A DNA stretch of 57,767 bases from Nocardiopsis listeri NBRC 13360 (GCF_001570765.1 NZ_BCSH01000057.1:1-57767), one strand, 5' to 3'; positions 40,914 through 48,932 are shown, counted from the stretch's first letter. Translations and numbers: made by a program. Notes: a model not told the origin generated them from the sequence alone.

Positions 40914-41861
40914 CTAGTCCTGCGTGTAGTAGTCGGGGCCCGGGTAGGTGCCGGTGGACAGCCTGGTGCGCTGCATGAGCAGGTCGTTGAGCAGGCTGGA
41001 GGCACCGATCCGGAACAGGTCCGGGGTGAGCCACGCGGGCCCGGCGGTCTCGTTGACCAGCACCAGGTTGCGGATGGCGTCCTTGGTGTTGCGGATGCCT
41101 CCGGCGGGCTTGACGCCGACGCGGCGACCGGTCTCGGCGTGGTGGTCGCGCACGGCCTCCAGCATGATGAGCGTGACCGGGAGCGTGGCGGCCGGGGCCA
41201 CCTTGCCGGTGGAGGTCTTGATGAAGTCGCCACCGGCGCGCATGGCCAGGTGGGAGGCGCGGCGCACGTTGTCGTAGGTGTTCAGCTCACCGGTCTCCAG
41301 GATGACCTTCAGGTGGGCGTCCCCGCAGGCCTCCTTGACCGCGACGATCTCCTCGTGCACCTTCAGGTAGTCGCCGGACAGGAACGCGCCGCGGTCGATG
41401 ACCATGTCGATCTCGCTCGCGCCGTCGGCCACGGCCCGCCGAGTGTCGGCGAGCTTGACGTCCAGGGGCGCGCGACCGGCGGGGAAGGCGGTGGCGACCG
41501 AGGCCACCCCGATGCCGGTGCCGCGCAGCGCCTCCACCGCGGTGGCGACCATGTCCGGGTAGACGCACACGGCGCCCACCTTGGGCACGGTGCGGTCGGC
41601 CGGATCGGGCAGGGCCGCCTTGGCGCACAGGGACCGGACCTTGCCCGGGGTGTCGGCGCCTTCGAGGGTGGTCAGGTCCACCATGGAGATCGCCAGGTCG
41701 ATGGCGGCCGCCTTGGCGGTGGTCTTGATGGACCGGGTGGACAGGTCCTGGGCCCGGGCCCGGGCGCCGACCTCGTCGACACCGGGCAGGCCGTACAGAT
41801 GGGCCCGGAGCGCGTGGTTCGTGGTCGCCTCGGGCGCGGTCGCGGTGTGTGACACGGGCAC
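40914..41861 (-). CDS. deoC: Deoxyribose-phosphate aldolase
   Basis: This 315-residue TIM-barrel aldolase cleaves 2-deoxyribose-5-phosphate to glyceraldehyde-3-phosphate and acetaldehyde. The Schiff-base lysine is in DFIKTSTGK, and the second active-site lysine in GVKPAGGIRN. EIDMVIDRGAFLSGDY and LKVILETGEL are typical. It resembles the longer eukaryote-like DeoC. GTG 41861 begins the operon; a second in-frame GTG two codons on has AGG nearby. A minus-strand TATGGT at 41976-41971 is the likely -10, leaving a leader of about 100 nt. The operon continues through ALDH, GNAT and PNP to the phospho-sugar mutase. Confidence 0.94.
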   Translation of the reverse strand: MPVSHTATAPEATTNHALRAHLYGLPGVDEVGARARAQDLSTRSIKTTAKAAAIDLAISMVDLTTLEGADTPGKVRSLCAKAALPDPADRTVPKVGAVCVYPDMVATAVEALRGTGIGVASVATAFPAGRAPLDVKLADTRRAVADGASEIDMVIDRGAFLSGDYLKVHEEIVAVKEACGDAHLKVILETGELNTYDNVRRASHLAMRAGGDFIKTSTGKVAPAATLPVTLIMLEAVRDHHAETGRRVGVKPAGGIRNTKDAIRNLVLVNETAGPAWLTPDLFRIGASSLLNDLLMQRTRLSTGTYPGPDYYTQD

Positions 41862-42026
41862 CTACAGCTTCGTCGGTTCACTGTGACCGTCCGCCACCGG
41901 ATGGGCGGGGACGGCGGGTCCCGGGTCGGCCGCGGGGGATCCGCGTCCCGGCCGGGGCCGTCAGGCAGTCACCATAACCCCGGGCCCCGTCGGTGGCATC
42001 GCCTCGTGTGTTCGGGGCCATCAAGG

Positions 42027-42042
42027 TTGGAGGAGTCTCCAA
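42027..42042. promoter_or_regulatory. Palindrome upstream of deoC
   Basis: TTGGAG (42027-42032) and CTCCAA (42037-42042) form a perfect 6-bp inverted repeat with a 4-nt centre, about 50 bp upstream of the deoC -10. It is a possible operator for a deoxyribonucleoside-responsive regulator. Confidence 0.4.
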
Positions 42043-42143
42043 TGCACATGTCTCGTGAGCGTTGTTCCTTCCTCCCAACAGCCGCTCGAATCACCCCAAA
42101 ACGGCACTTTCTCCGGCCTGGCTCATCGCCCCCACCCCAAGCG

Positions 42144-42155
42144 CGGTCTAGACCG
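42144..42155. promoter_or_regulatory. dre-like palindrome CGGTCTAGACCG
   Basis: A 12-bp perfect palindrome containing GGTCTAGACC, the core of the DasR/GntR operator. It ends 52 bp before the -10 box of the gene at 42221 and has no neighbouring gene end, so it is not a terminator. Confidence 0.5.
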
Positions 42156-42207
42156 GACCACTCCCCTGGGCGGTTCGGAGCCGGCGCCCAGCGTCGCCCC
42201 TCGCGGC

Positions 42208-42213
42208 TACGCT
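42208..42213 (+). promoter_or_regulatory. -10 box of the 42221 gene (leaderless start)
   Basis: TACGCT lies 7 nt before ATG 42221; no ribosome site. Confidence 0.5.
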
Positions 42214-42220
42214 GGGCGCC

Positions 42221-42907
42221 ATGGCGGAATTCCGGATCAGTAGCGACGACACCCAGGTCGACCTGCGGAAGATGGCGCTCGCCCTGGCCGAGTCCCAGGG
42301 GTGGGCGCGCGATGACGTGAGCATCTGGGACAACCGGCGAGGCGAGGTGATCGTGACCGTCGACGACGCACTGCTGCGCAAACCCGTCGCGGACCCTGAC
42401 CACCGACCACGGCACACCCCGCACGCCGTGCACGAGGCCTGTGAGCTGATCCGTCGACAGGACCCGTCACTGCGGGGGGTGGACTTCGCTTTCCTCAAGG
42501 CCGAGTCTGCTCGCTTCTTCTCCGCCGGGTGGACCCTGGCCGACCTGCGGCACGCCCTCCTCGAACGCCCGGACGGGTCGGTCTGGGACCGGGGCGAGGA
42601 GTTCCGGGGCGGGCGTTGGTTCGTCCAGCGTCTGGCCGCTTGGAAGACCCCCGACGGCGACATCCGCCCCTCCCTTTCCCAGGAGGCCTCCCAACTGCGG
42701 GTGATCGGCAAGGCCGGGCTGCCCATGGACATCGGACTGCCCGAGGACGCCGAACTCGCGCAGCGGCCGGTGGCCCGCCCGGAGGTGGCGCGCTCGGCCG
42801 CCGACGACGCCCGTCGACTGATCCGACAGAACACCCGGACCACCACCGACTCGCTCGCCCACCGGGACCGCACCTCGGCCAACATCCGACGGCCCGGGGA
42901 ACGTTGA
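42221..42907 (+). CDS. Hypothetical protein, possible DNA-associated regulator
   Basis: I do not recognise this 228-residue protein. The N-terminal third (RISSDDTQVDLRKMALALAESQGW) is followed by a central part with FSAGWTLADLRHALLERPDGSVW. This recalls the 'GWTxADLRHAL' segment at the end of several actinobacterial HTH/replication-initiator-like proteins, but the resemblance is weak. The C-terminal third is Arg-rich (RSAADDARRLIRQNTRTTTD). No membrane segment or signal is seen. It starts 7 nt after a TACGCT box and has a dre-like palindrome in its promoter region. The 3' end is 22 nt from the convergent DUF418-type gene. Confidence 0.6.
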   Translation: MAEFRISSDDTQVDLRKMALALAESQGWARDDVSIWDNRRGEVIVTVDDALLRKPVADPDHRPRHTPHAVHEACELIRRQDPSLRGVDFAFLKAESARFFSAGWTLADLRHALLERPDGSVWDRGEEFRGGRWFVQRLAAWKTPDGDIRPSLSQEASQLRVIGKAGLPMDIGLPEDAELAQRPVARPEVARSAADDARRLIRQNTRTTTDSLAHRDRTSANIRRPGER

Positions 42908-42929
42908 CCGGTTCGTTCGACCGACCCGT

Positions 42930-44189
42930 TCAGCCGCGCCGGTCCCGGCCGCCGGCCTCGTCCATCAACACCGCCGCGCCCTCGGAGACCTTGCCCAGGC
43001 CGAGTTCGAGCGGCCCACGCCCGAGCAGCAGGCGCCACGAGGTCGCGAAAACGAACGAGCCGAGGATGAACCACTCCAGGTAGAACGGTCCGCCCGCGGC
43101 GTTCTCCGGGTGGAAGGCGACGATGACCGCCAGGACGAGGATGTGCCCGGTGTAGACGGTCAGCGGCATCCGGCCCACCGAGGCGAGCGGGTACATCACG
43201 CGCGGTAGCCGCTCGGCCAGCGACACGCAGATCACCAACACCAGCAACGCCTGGCCGACGGCCTCGAAGATCTCGAAGGTGGTCCCGGTGTGCGGGGTGC
43301 CCACCGCCAGCCACCACCAACTGTCCGTGTGCACCTGACCGCTGATGCTGTGCATGGCGTCGATGGTGTTCCAGCGCAGTTCCTCGGCGGTCCCGGCGTC
43401 CACCGAGCCCAGCGGCGAACCGTTGAGGAAGGTGCTGTGGGCCTCGGTGAGCCGGTCCAGGCCGCCCAACGGGTAGAGCAGCACCCACGGTCCCAGGTAG
43501 CCGAGGGCGGTCATGATCGCACCGCCCACGGCCATGCGCACGCGCACCACCGTCGCGGTCAGGTCCGTGCGCCCCACCGCCATACCCGCGAACATGAACG
43601 CCATGAAGGTGATGGCCGGGTAATAGCCGGTGAGGAAGAACTCCGAGAAGGAGGTGACGGCGCCGGTACGCGGCTGCGCGGGGAACAGGTCCTGGCGCAG
43701 CAGGAAGGACACGACCGGACCGAACACGGCCAAGGTCGCGGCGACGATCCACAGCACGGCCGCCCGGGCACGGAGCAACGGCAGCGCCAGGACGAAGAAT
43801 CCGGCGTAGTAGGTGAGGATGATGGCCACCGGGACCGCGAGCGAGTCCAGGAACAGACCGAGCAGACCGATGACCAGCGACCGGGCCACGATCTTGACCA
43901 TCACCCGACGCAGTGGCCGGCCCGAGACCGGTTCGGCCCGTCCGCTCATCAGGGCCAGCGACACCCCGGCGAGGAAGGCGAAGAGCGCCGAGGAGTTACC
44001 CCGGACCAGTCCGTGCAGCTCCCAGCCCTGTTCCTCGGGCAGCAGCCCGAAGGAGACCACCCCGAGGTGGACCGCGAACATGCCGAAGACCGCGAGCGCC
44101 CGAGCGGCGTCGATGCCGTCGACACGGTTCTTGGCCGGGGGACGGTCGTCGGGAAGGGTGCCGGTGTCGTCAGACTGGTTCTGTGCCAC
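42930..44189 (-). CDS. DUF418/DUF1624-type multi-pass membrane protein
   Basis: This 419-residue protein has about 10 membrane segments. The N-terminus shows RVDGIDAARALAVFGMFAVHLGVV, the start of the heparan-glucosaminide acetyltransferase-like (DUF1624) family. The C-terminus has LASVGRMPLTVYTGHILVLAVIVAF with the conserved GRM-LT-Y-H of DUF418. Such proteins are thought to transfer acyl groups across the membrane. The substrate is unknown. I use GTG 44189 because a minus-strand TAGCCT box ends 7 nt before it. The frame is open 20 codons further but through the promoter. Confidence 0.8.
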   Translation of the reverse strand: MAQNQSDDTGTLPDDRPPAKNRVDGIDAARALAVFGMFAVHLGVVSFGLLPEEQGWELHGLVRGNSSALFAFLAGVSLALMSGRAEPVSGRPLRRVMVKIVARSLVIGLLGLFLDSLAVPVAIILTYYAGFFVLALPLLRARAAVLWIVAATLAVFGPVVSFLLRQDLFPAQPRTGAVTSFSEFFLTGYYPAITFMAFMFAGMAVGRTDLTATVVRVRMAVGGAIMTALGYLGPWVLLYPLGGLDRLTEAHSTFLNGSPLGSVDAGTAEELRWNTIDAMHSISGQVHTDSWWWLAVGTPHTGTTFEIFEAVGQALLVLVICVSLAERLPRVMYPLASVGRMPLTVYTGHILVLAVIVAFHPENAAGGPFYLEWFILGSFVFATSWRLLLGRGPLELGLGKVSEGAAVLMDEAGGRDRRG

Positions 44190-44196
44190 GTTCGTC

Positions 44197-44202
44197 AGGC
44201 TA
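44197..44202 (-). promoter_or_regulatory. -10 box of the DUF418-type gene (leaderless start)
   Basis: Minus-strand TAGCCT, then 7 nt, then GTG 44189; no ribosome site. Confidence 0.5.
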
Positions 44203-44332
44203 TGCCGCTCGCGCGTGGGTCTCCAACGTCCTGACGTTCTTCTAACGGCCACACCCGGCCGGCCGCAGGGCCCGGGGCGCGTGCGCGTCCCGGGCCCGGT
44301 GTTCGACGTGGGACGACCGTTCGTGGGCCGGA

Positions 44333-46330
44333 TCAGTCCCCGTCGACCATCTCGCTGAAGTGGTCCAACGCCTCGGGGTCGGCCAACGAGTCGCGGCTGG
44401 CCACCTTCTCCGGGCTCTCACCCATGAGGATCCGCTTGACCGGAACCTCCAGCACCTTGCCGGACAGGGTCCGTGGCACGGCGGCGATGGCGCGGACCCG
44501 GTCCGGGACGTGCCGGGGCGAACAGTCGGTACGGATTCTGCGGGCGATCTCCTTGGGCACGTCGCCTTCCAGGTCGGCGCCCTCGCGCAGCACCACGAAC
44601 AGTTCGATCCGCGAGGAGCCGTCCTGCTGCGGGACGTCCACCACCAGGGCGTCCAGGACGTCCTCCAGGGCCAGGACCGCCCGGTAGATCTCACTGGTGC
44701 CCATGCGCACGCCACCGCGGTTGATGGTGGAGTCCGAACGGCCGTAGATGATCGCCGTGCCGCGGTCGGTGATCTCGATCCAGTCGCCGTGCCGCCAGAC
44801 CCCCGGGTAGACGGCGAAGTAGCTGTCGTGCAGGCGCGAACCGTCGGTGTCGCCCCACAGGAACACCGGCATGGACGGTGCGGGTTCGGTGACCACGAGC
44901 TCGCCGACCTCCCCGACGAGTTCCTTGCCCTCGGGGTCCCAGGAGGCCACCGCCATGCCCAACCCGCGAGACTGGATCTCGCCCTCGTACACGGGGAGGG
45001 TGGGGGTACCGCCGACCAGGCAGCTACAGATGTCCGTGCCGCCGCTGGTGGAGAAGAGCCACAGGTCCGGGCCGAGTTCCTCGTACACCCAGGAGAACGC
45101 CTCGGGACTGAGCGGGGAACCGGTGGAACCGATCGCCTTGAGCGCGGACAGGTCACGGCCCTCGCGCGGGACCACGCCCTGCTTCATGCAGGAGGACAGG
45201 TACCCGGCGCTGGTGCCGAACACGGTCACCCCGGCCTCGGCGGCCAGGTCCCACAACGCGTCCATGTTCGGGGCGGCGGGACTGCCGTCGTACAGGACTA
45301 TGGAGGCCTTGGTCAGCAACACGCTGACCAGGAAGTTCCACATCATCCACCCGGTGGTGGTGAACCACAGGACCCGGTCGTGTTCCTGGGCGTCCAGGTG
45401 CAGGTTCAGGTTCTTGAGCTGTTCGAGGAGGATTCCGCCGTGGCCCTGGACGATGGCCTTGGGCAGACCGGTGGTGCCCGAGGAGTAGAGCACCCACAGG
45501 GGGTGGTCGAAGGGGACGGGGGCGAAGGTCAGTTCGGTGCCCGCTCCGGAGGCCACCAGGTCGGCCCAGGGCAGAGCGCCCTCCAGCTCGGCGTCGGGAG
45601 TCAGGTGGGCGAGCAGGACCGTGCGTTCCACGGTGGGCAGGGCTTCGCGCAGTTCCTCCACCACGGGACGGCGGTCGAAGTCCTTGCCGCCGTACCGGTA
45701 ACCGTCCACGGCCAACAGCACCTTCGGCTCGATCTGGGCGAACCTGTCGATGACGCTGCGCACGCCGAAGTCGGGTGAGCAGGAGGACCAGACGGCGCCG
45801 AGGGAGGCCACCGCGTAGAACGCGGCGGCCGTCTCGGGCAGGTTCGGCAGGTAGGCGGCCACCCGGTCGCCCTCGCCCACACCGAGTTCGCGCAGCCCGG
45901 CCGCTATGGCGGCGGTGCGCTCGCGCAGCTCGCCCCAGGTCCACTCTCCGAGTCCGCGCAGTTCGGTGGCGTGCCGGATCGCGACGGCGTCGTCGTCACG
46001 GCCCTCGAAGATGTGCCGGGCGTAATTGAGGGTGGCACCGGGGAACCACCGCGCCCCGGGCATGCTCCGGTCGGCCAGGACCGTCTCGTAGGGGGTGTCG
46101 GCCCGGACCCCGTAGTAGTCCCAGATGGAGGCCCAGAACCCGTCGACGTCGGTGACCGACCAACGCCACAGGGCGTCGTAGTCGAAGTCCCGTGCCTCGG
46201 TGGAGTCGCCGCCGAAGGCGTCGACACCCTTCTCCCGTGCGGCCCATCGTGCGAACGCCACGACGTTGGCGGAGTCGATCCGCCGCTCGTCGGGTTCCCA
46301 GAGCACACGGGGCACGCTGCTCTCCGTCAT
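44333..46330 (-). CDS. Acetoacetyl-CoA synthetase
   Basis: This 665-residue adenylate-forming ligase activates acetoacetate with CoA and ATP. Sequence features: an N-terminal cap (FWASIWDYYGV, ARWFPGATLNYARHI), the AMP-binding loop LYSSGTTGLPKAIVQGHGG, TTTGWMMWNFLVS, STSGGTDICSCLVGG, GRSDSTINRGGVRMGTSEIY and the C-terminal lysine in RTLSGKVLEVPVKRIL. The length and the WF-PGA-LNYA and TGWMMWN stretches distinguish it from acetyl-CoA synthetase. ATG 46330 has GGAAGG 7 nt upstream. It would return acetoacetate from leucine breakdown to acetyl-CoA metabolism. It is transcribed alone. Confidence 0.92.
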   Translation of the reverse strand: MTESSVPRVLWEPDERRIDSANVVAFARWAAREKGVDAFGGDSTEARDFDYDALWRWSVTDVDGFWASIWDYYGVRADTPYETVLADRSMPGARWFPGATLNYARHIFEGRDDDAVAIRHATELRGLGEWTWGELRERTAAIAAGLRELGVGEGDRVAAYLPNLPETAAAFYAVASLGAVWSSCSPDFGVRSVIDRFAQIEPKVLLAVDGYRYGGKDFDRRPVVEELREALPTVERTVLLAHLTPDAELEGALPWADLVASGAGTELTFAPVPFDHPLWVLYSSGTTGLPKAIVQGHGGILLEQLKNLNLHLDAQEHDRVLWFTTTGWMMWNFLVSVLLTKASIVLYDGSPAAPNMDALWDLAAEAGVTVFGTSAGYLSSCMKQGVVPREGRDLSALKAIGSTGSPLSPEAFSWVYEELGPDLWLFSTSGGTDICSCLVGGTPTLPVYEGEIQSRGLGMAVASWDPEGKELVGEVGELVVTEPAPSMPVFLWGDTDGSRLHDSYFAVYPGVWRHGDWIEITDRGTAIIYGRSDSTINRGGVRMGTSEIYRAVLALEDVLDALVVDVPQQDGSSRIELFVVLREGADLEGDVPKEIARRIRTDCSPRHVPDRVRAIAAVPRTLSGKVLEVPVKRILMGESPEKVASRDSLADPEALDHFSEMVDGD

Positions 46331-46466
46331 TGGCCCGCCTTCCGATCGCGTGGCTTTGCGTTGCTTCGAGACCCATCTAACAACACGCCGTGTCCGCGAT
46401 CACGGGCCGGCCCGACCTAGTGGATTCCCTGGAGTTCGCAGGTCACCACGGTCTTGGAGGTACGTG

Positions 46467-46505
46467 GGAACCCCACTTCCGAAGCGCCGGGAAGAGTGGG
46501 GTTCC
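46467..46505 (-). terminator. Hairpin terminator of the HAD gene
   Basis: GGAACCCCAC (46467-46476) pairs perfectly with GTGGGGTTCC (46496-46505); an inner TTCC/GGAA extends it. It lies 37 nt after the HAD stop and separates that gene from the downstream acetoacetyl-CoA synthetase. Confidence 0.65.
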
Positions 46506-46541
46506 TACCTTGGCCCATGCTTTGGCCCATGGCCGGTGGGC

Positions 46542-47219
46542 TCAGTTGAGGGACATGACGGTGGCGACGGCTTCGGCGGGCGAGTCGACGACCACGGCGC
46601 CGGTGGCCTCCAGGCGCTCCCGGGACATCAGTCCGCCGGCGACCAGGATCGGTTGCGCGCCGGCCTCGCGGGCGGCTCGGGCGTCGTCGTCGATGTCGCC
46701 GATGAGGACGACCCGGGCCGGGTCCAGTTCCTGGTGGCGCAGGTGGTGGACCAGGTGCTCGGCCTTGGAGTCCTGTTCGGTCTCGAACCTGCGTCCGTCG
46801 ATCCGGGTGAAATGCGAGGTGAGCCCGCGTTCACCGATCAGCGGGACCAGGTGGTCGTGGGAGGCCATGGACAGCAACGACTGTGTGCCGCCCTTGCCGG
46901 TCCAATCGCGCAGGACGTCGGGGACTCCGGGTGCGAGGTCGCACGTGGGCAGGTGCTTCACGTAGTTGGTGTCGTACAGTTCCTCGGCGCGGTCCCACTC
47001 CCCTTCGGCGAAGGAACGCCCGAGGAGTTCCTCGTAGCAGGGAATGAGCGGGCGACGGAAGATCGAACGCCAGTACTCCAACTCGATGGGTTCGCGGCCG
47101 AACCCCGCGCAGACGGCGTTGACCGCGGCGAGGTTGGCGTGGTTGTCGTCCAGGAGGGTTCCGTTCCAGTCCCAGACGATGTGGCGAGGGTCGCTGTTCT
47201 CGAAAGTCATCTCAGGCAT
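46542..47219 (-). CDS. HAD-family hydrolase with DWNGT motif I
   Basis: This 225-residue protein resembles phosphoglycolate phosphatase-like HAD enzymes. Motif I is VWDWNGTLLDD: the nucleophile is Asp17, but the usual second Asp (acid/base) is Asn19. Motif II is the Ser in LLSMASHDH, motif III the Lys in EQDSKAEHL, and motif IV GDIDDDARAA. The helical cap lies at 30-90. The Asn may alter phosphatase activity. Substrate unknown. ATG 47219 lies 7 nt after a minus-strand TAGGGT box; a second in-frame ATG is three codons on. It ends before a strong terminator. Confidence 0.82.
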   Translation of the reverse strand: MPEMTFENSDPRHIVWDWNGTLLDDNHANLAAVNAVCAGFGREPIELEYWRSIFRRPLIPCYEELLGRSFAEGEWDRAEELYDTNYVKHLPTCDLAPGVPDVLRDWTGKGGTQSLLSMASHDHLVPLIGERGLTSHFTRIDGRRFETEQDSKAEHLVHHLRHQELDPARVVLIGDIDDDARAAREAGAQPILVAGGLMSRERLEATGAVVVDSPAEAVATVMSLN

Positions 47220-47226
47220 CGGATGC

Positions 47227-47232
47227 ACCCTA
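47227..47232 (-). promoter_or_regulatory. -10 box of the HAD gene (leaderless start)
   Basis: Minus-strand TAGGGT, 7 nt, then ATG 47219. Confidence 0.45.
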
Positions 47233-47272
47233 CGACCACAGGCCGATTTCCGGTATGCGGTTTCGGACACCC

Positions 47273-47917
47273 TCAGGCGGGGCCTCCCAGGTCATGGCCT
47301 TCCCGATCGACCGACCGACGTTCCTCACGGATCCGTCGGCGTCGGCGCACGACCCACACCGCGAACAACACCATCAGTGGGAACACGATGATGATGAGCA
47401 CCGGTAGCAGGATCGCCATCACCGAGGTCAGGAAGCTGACGACGTCCTCCAGGAAGGAGACCACCGGGGCTGCCACACCGAAGCTCATCGCGTTCATCAC
47501 CGGCCGGGCCAGCGCCTTGACCACGTGGAAGGCCAGGGCGATGAGGGCACCGGCGATGACCGCGCCCCACGCCACCCCGCCGGAGGTGGCCACCGCTCCG
47601 GAGGCCTCACCGGTGATCTCGGCCAGTTCCACCGTCGAGGCGCCCGCGCCGAACGTGATGCCGCCGGCGGACGGCCGGACCACGGTCTGAACGACGTCGT
47701 TGAGGCTGTCCAGCGCGGGAATCTTGTCCGCCGCGAACTCCACCACCAACAGCACGGTGAGGCTGATCAGGGTGATCGGGTGTTCCAACCAGGTCCAGGA
47801 CGGGCCGAGCGGGACCAGCTCGGTGAATCGGGCTATCAACCCCACCAGCAGCAGGGGGACGTAGGCGTTGAGTCCGGACGCGGAGGCCAGACCCAACCCG
47901 GTCAGGGTGGCGAACAT
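47273..47917 (-). CDS. DUF4126 membrane protein
   Basis: This 214-residue membrane protein has about five hydrophobic segments. The start MFATLTGLGLASASGLNAYVPLLLVGLIARF and the stretch ITLISLTVLLVVEFAADKIPALDSLNDVVQTVVRPSAGGI are typical of DUF4126. The C-terminus is a strongly basic/acidic cytoplasmic tail (RRRRRIREERRSVDREGHD). Function unknown; probably a structural or transport-associated membrane protein. ATG 47917 has AAGGA 5 nt upstream, which is better supported than earlier in-frame codons. The HAD gene follows on the same strand after 53 nt but has its own promoter. Confidence 0.82.
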   Translation of the reverse strand: MFATLTGLGLASASGLNAYVPLLLVGLIARFTELVPLGPSWTWLEHPITLISLTVLLVVEFAADKIPALDSLNDVVQTVVRPSAGGITFGAGASTVELAEITGEASGAVATSGGVAWGAVIAGALIALAFHVVKALARPVMNAMSFGVAAPVVSFLEDVVSFLTSVMAILLPVLIIIVFPLMVLFAVWVVRRRRRIREERRSVDREGHDLGGPA

Positions 47918-48037
47918 GCGGTTCCTTCGTACGCGACGGACAGGGATCGGCGCCGACTCCTCGAAGCCGGCGGTCATCCATGTTGACGCTCCGGAAGGGC
48001 CTCTGGTTGTGGATTCCGCGTAGCCGCCGGCGCCGAG

Positions 48038-48283
48038 TCACTGCCGGTAGTTCTCGACCTCGGAGACCGGCCGGACCCTGGTGTCGTCGGGATCCTGCCC
48101 GAACTCGTCCTTGGCCCGTCGCTGACGCAGCAGGTCCCAGCACTGGTCGAGCGCCTCCTCGACCTCCCTCATCCGATCGCGTTCGGCCGGTTCCAGTCCA
48201 CCGGGTGTGGAACGGAGCGCGTGCTCCTCGTCCATCAACCCGCGGATGGTCGTCATGATGTCCTGTTCGGCGCTGTCGCTCAT
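48038..48283 (-). CDS. DUF2630 family small protein
   Basis: This 81-residue protein starts MSDSAEQDIMTTIRGLMDEEHALR and continues ERDRMREVEEALDQCWDLLRQRRAKDEFGQDP, the DUF2630 pattern. It is predicted to be a short helical hairpin/coiled coil. Its function is not known; the family is common in actinobacteria. ATG 48283 is selected from the family start. No clear ribosome site or TANNNT box is seen. The gap to DUF4126 on the same strand is 120 nt. Confidence 0.75.
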   Translation of the reverse strand: MSDSAEQDIMTTIRGLMDEEHALRSTPGGLEPAERDRMREVEEALDQCWDLLRQRRAKDEFGQDPDDTRVRPVSEVENYRQ

Positions 48284-48506
48284 AACGCCATGGTCCGTGC
48301 GGTCCGGAGATCGGGGCAAGGGCCGGGCACCCCGGGTTGTCCGGTTCGCACCGAACATTTACGCGAGGCCGGGAACGGCCTCGGACCCCTGGCCCGGGGC
48401 CGAAGGTCCCGGCGGTCTGGGAAACTCCTACTACGGCCGCGTTGGTGGTATTTCGTTCCGGAGCGGCGGCCGGCCGGGCGGAATAGACCACGAGGCCCCG
48501 CCCTTG

Positions 48507-48525
48507 AATACCTTAAGGGGGTATT
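48507..48525. promoter_or_regulatory. CsoR-type operator/promoter
   Basis: AATACC (48507-48512) and GGTATT (48520-48525) form an inverted repeat around TTAAGGG, close to the known CsoR operator pattern (TACCC...GGGTA). TATTGT (48522-48527) inside it may be the -10. The operator lies 39 nt before the chosen csoR start, so the gene is probably autoregulated. Confidence 0.65.
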
Positions 48526-48564
48526 GTTATGGCAGCTGAGCAGGCACAAGAGGGAAACGGCGGC

Positions 48565-48855
48565 ATGACGGCGAACCACGGTTACAGCCACGACAAGCAG
48601 AGCCACATCAACCGGCTCCGCCGCATCGAGGGCCAGATCCGCGGCCTTCAGCGCATGGTCGAGGACGACCAGTACTGCATCGACATCCTCACCCAGACCT
48701 CCGCGGTCAACAAGGCGTTGCGTTCCTTCGCCCTGTCCATGCTCGACGAACACCTCAAGCACTGCGTCGCGCACGCTGTGGCCAACGGCGGCGAGGAGGC
48801 CGAGGAGAAGGTCCGCGAGGCCTCCGAGGCCATCGCCCGCCTGGTCCGTTCCTGA
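48565..48855 (+). CDS. csoR: Metal-sensing repressor, CsoR family
   Basis: This 96-residue helical repressor binds Cu(I) and leaves DNA when metal is bound. The Cys-His-Cys ligand set is visible: Cys38 (YCIDI), His63 and Cys67 (HLKHC), the same spacing as Mycobacterium CsoR. INRLRRIEGQIRGLQRM is the family N-terminus. I chose ATG 48565 because GAGGG precedes it. An in-frame ATG at 48529 lies directly after the operator/-10 and would leave almost no leader. No copper ATPase or chaperone gene adjoins, so its targets must lie elsewhere. A formaldehyde- or nickel-sensing relative (FrmR/RcnR) is unlikely given the ligand set. Confidence 0.9.
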   Translation: MTANHGYSHDKQSHINRLRRIEGQIRGLQRMVEDDQYCIDILTQTSAVNKALRSFALSMLDEHLKHCVAHAVANGGEEAEEKVREASEAIARLVRS

Positions 48856-48920
48856 CGATCATCCCACGTCCCACTCGGCCGGACCCGGCCACGGGTCGCC
48901 GGCACCTCCCCTGATCAGGC

Positions 48921-48926
48921 TACGTT
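48921..48926 (+). promoter_or_regulatory. -10 box of the voltage-sensor-like gene (leaderless start)
   Basis: TACGTT lies 6 nt before ATG 48933; no ribosome site. Confidence 0.5.
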
Positions 48927-48932
48927 CTCGCC

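Larger units (their letters stand above)
41862..42220. other. Divergent intergenic region between deoC and the 42221 gene
   Basis: No gene is supported in these 359 nt. It contains the deoC -10 (TATGGT on minus at 41976-41971), the palindrome at 42027-42042, the dre-like palindrome at 42144-42155 and the -10 box at 42208-42213. A short reading frame from ATG 42042 (start MHMSRERCSF) follows a GGAGGAG but has poor codon use and runs into the next gene out of frame. Confidence 0.5.

Noticed and set aside
42042..42220. Possible short leader peptide starting MHMSRERCSF
   Set aside because: A GGAGGAG precedes it, but the frame continues into the next gene out of register, with poor codon use, and the GGAGGAG is part of a palindrome that explains it better.
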